Shown here: positions 63,977 to 64,000 of the stretch, one piece after another
Position numbering within the stretch: the stretch's first letter is position 1
How the letters are laid out: each line of letters opens with the position of its first letter
Source: Hymenolepis diminuta
Taxonomy: Eukaryota > Platyhelminthes > Cestoda > Cyclophyllidea > Hymenolepididae
Assembly: GCA_900708905.1 (NCBI GenBank)
Contig: CAADRB010000005.1
Span: 2,447,689 to 2,511,688 of the forward strand
DNA: 64,000 bases
Direction: 5' to 3'
The notes under the pieces: generated by a model
Databases searched by the model: none
What the model was told of the DNA's origin: nothing
Seen by the model: the letters and a program-made list of their open reading frames with translations, nothing else
Position numbers and translations under genes: made by a program

Positions 63977-64000
63977 GTGTCAAAAACAGCCGCAACATTT

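Larger units (their letters stand above)
57731..64000. other. Region upstream of the PTK7-like gene
   Basis: 6.3 kb without a proven gene. It holds a (GA)n run at 60066-60082, a candidate terminal exon at 59574-59739 (+), a CpG-rich patch at about 62551-62616, a purine tract at 62808-62831 and a pyrimidine tract at about 63942-63976. Confidence 0.5.

Noticed and set aside
1..64000. CRISPR arrays, prokaryotic operons, viral genomes, rRNA genes
   Set aside because: No regularly spaced direct repeats, ribosome-binding-site-linked gene runs, viral replication genes or rRNA landmarks were seen; the window is spliced animal DNA.

Overview
The window is animal nuclear DNA: A+T-rich by eye, with genes broken into many small exons by GT-AG introns, long introns carrying degenerate transposons and tRNA-derived repeats, and a gene for motile cilia. 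Parasitic flatworm (Platyhelminthes) is my best guess. It rests on two introns of only 32 and 36 nt at the 5' end of one gene, kilobase introns elsewhere, and the divergence of the proteins. No single feature proves it.

Three genes were reconstructed exon by exon with matching splice phases. (1) + strand, 3468-24472: the C-terminal 855 codons of an MRCK/Genghis-khan-type Cdc42-binding kinase (PH, CNH and CRIB domains). Its kinase, coiled-coil and C1 exons lie to the left of the window. (2) + strand, 25538-30719: a complete 579-residue ODAD3/CCDC151 outer-dynein-arm docking protein. (3) - strand, 57438-48322: a complete 1041-residue receptor with a signal peptide, seven Ig-like domains and one transmembrane helix, clearly of the PTK7/Off-track family. 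It ends in a Gly/Ser/Pro-rich tail with no kinase-like domain.

Between genes 2 and 3 lies about 17.6 kb that looks mostly empty. It does hold the 3' end of an unrecognised - strand gene (about 39696-40156, possibly with an exon at 40764-40800), with phase-matched exons and a poly(A) signal. Upstream of PTK7 (57439-64000) are CpG-rich patches, purine/pyrimidine tracts and one weak candidate terminal exon.

Mobile DNA: a broken IS630/Tc1/mariner-type transposase inside an MRCK intron, cut by an assembly gap; at least two full copies and several pieces of a short tRNA-derived SINE-like family; and a second unrelated dispersed repeat with two copies. MRCK, ODAD3 and PTK7 do not form an operon. 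MRCK and PTK7 belong to actin/Cdc42 and Wnt-planar-polarity signalling, ODAD3 to axonemal motility. I see no prokaryotic system, CRISPR array or viral genome.
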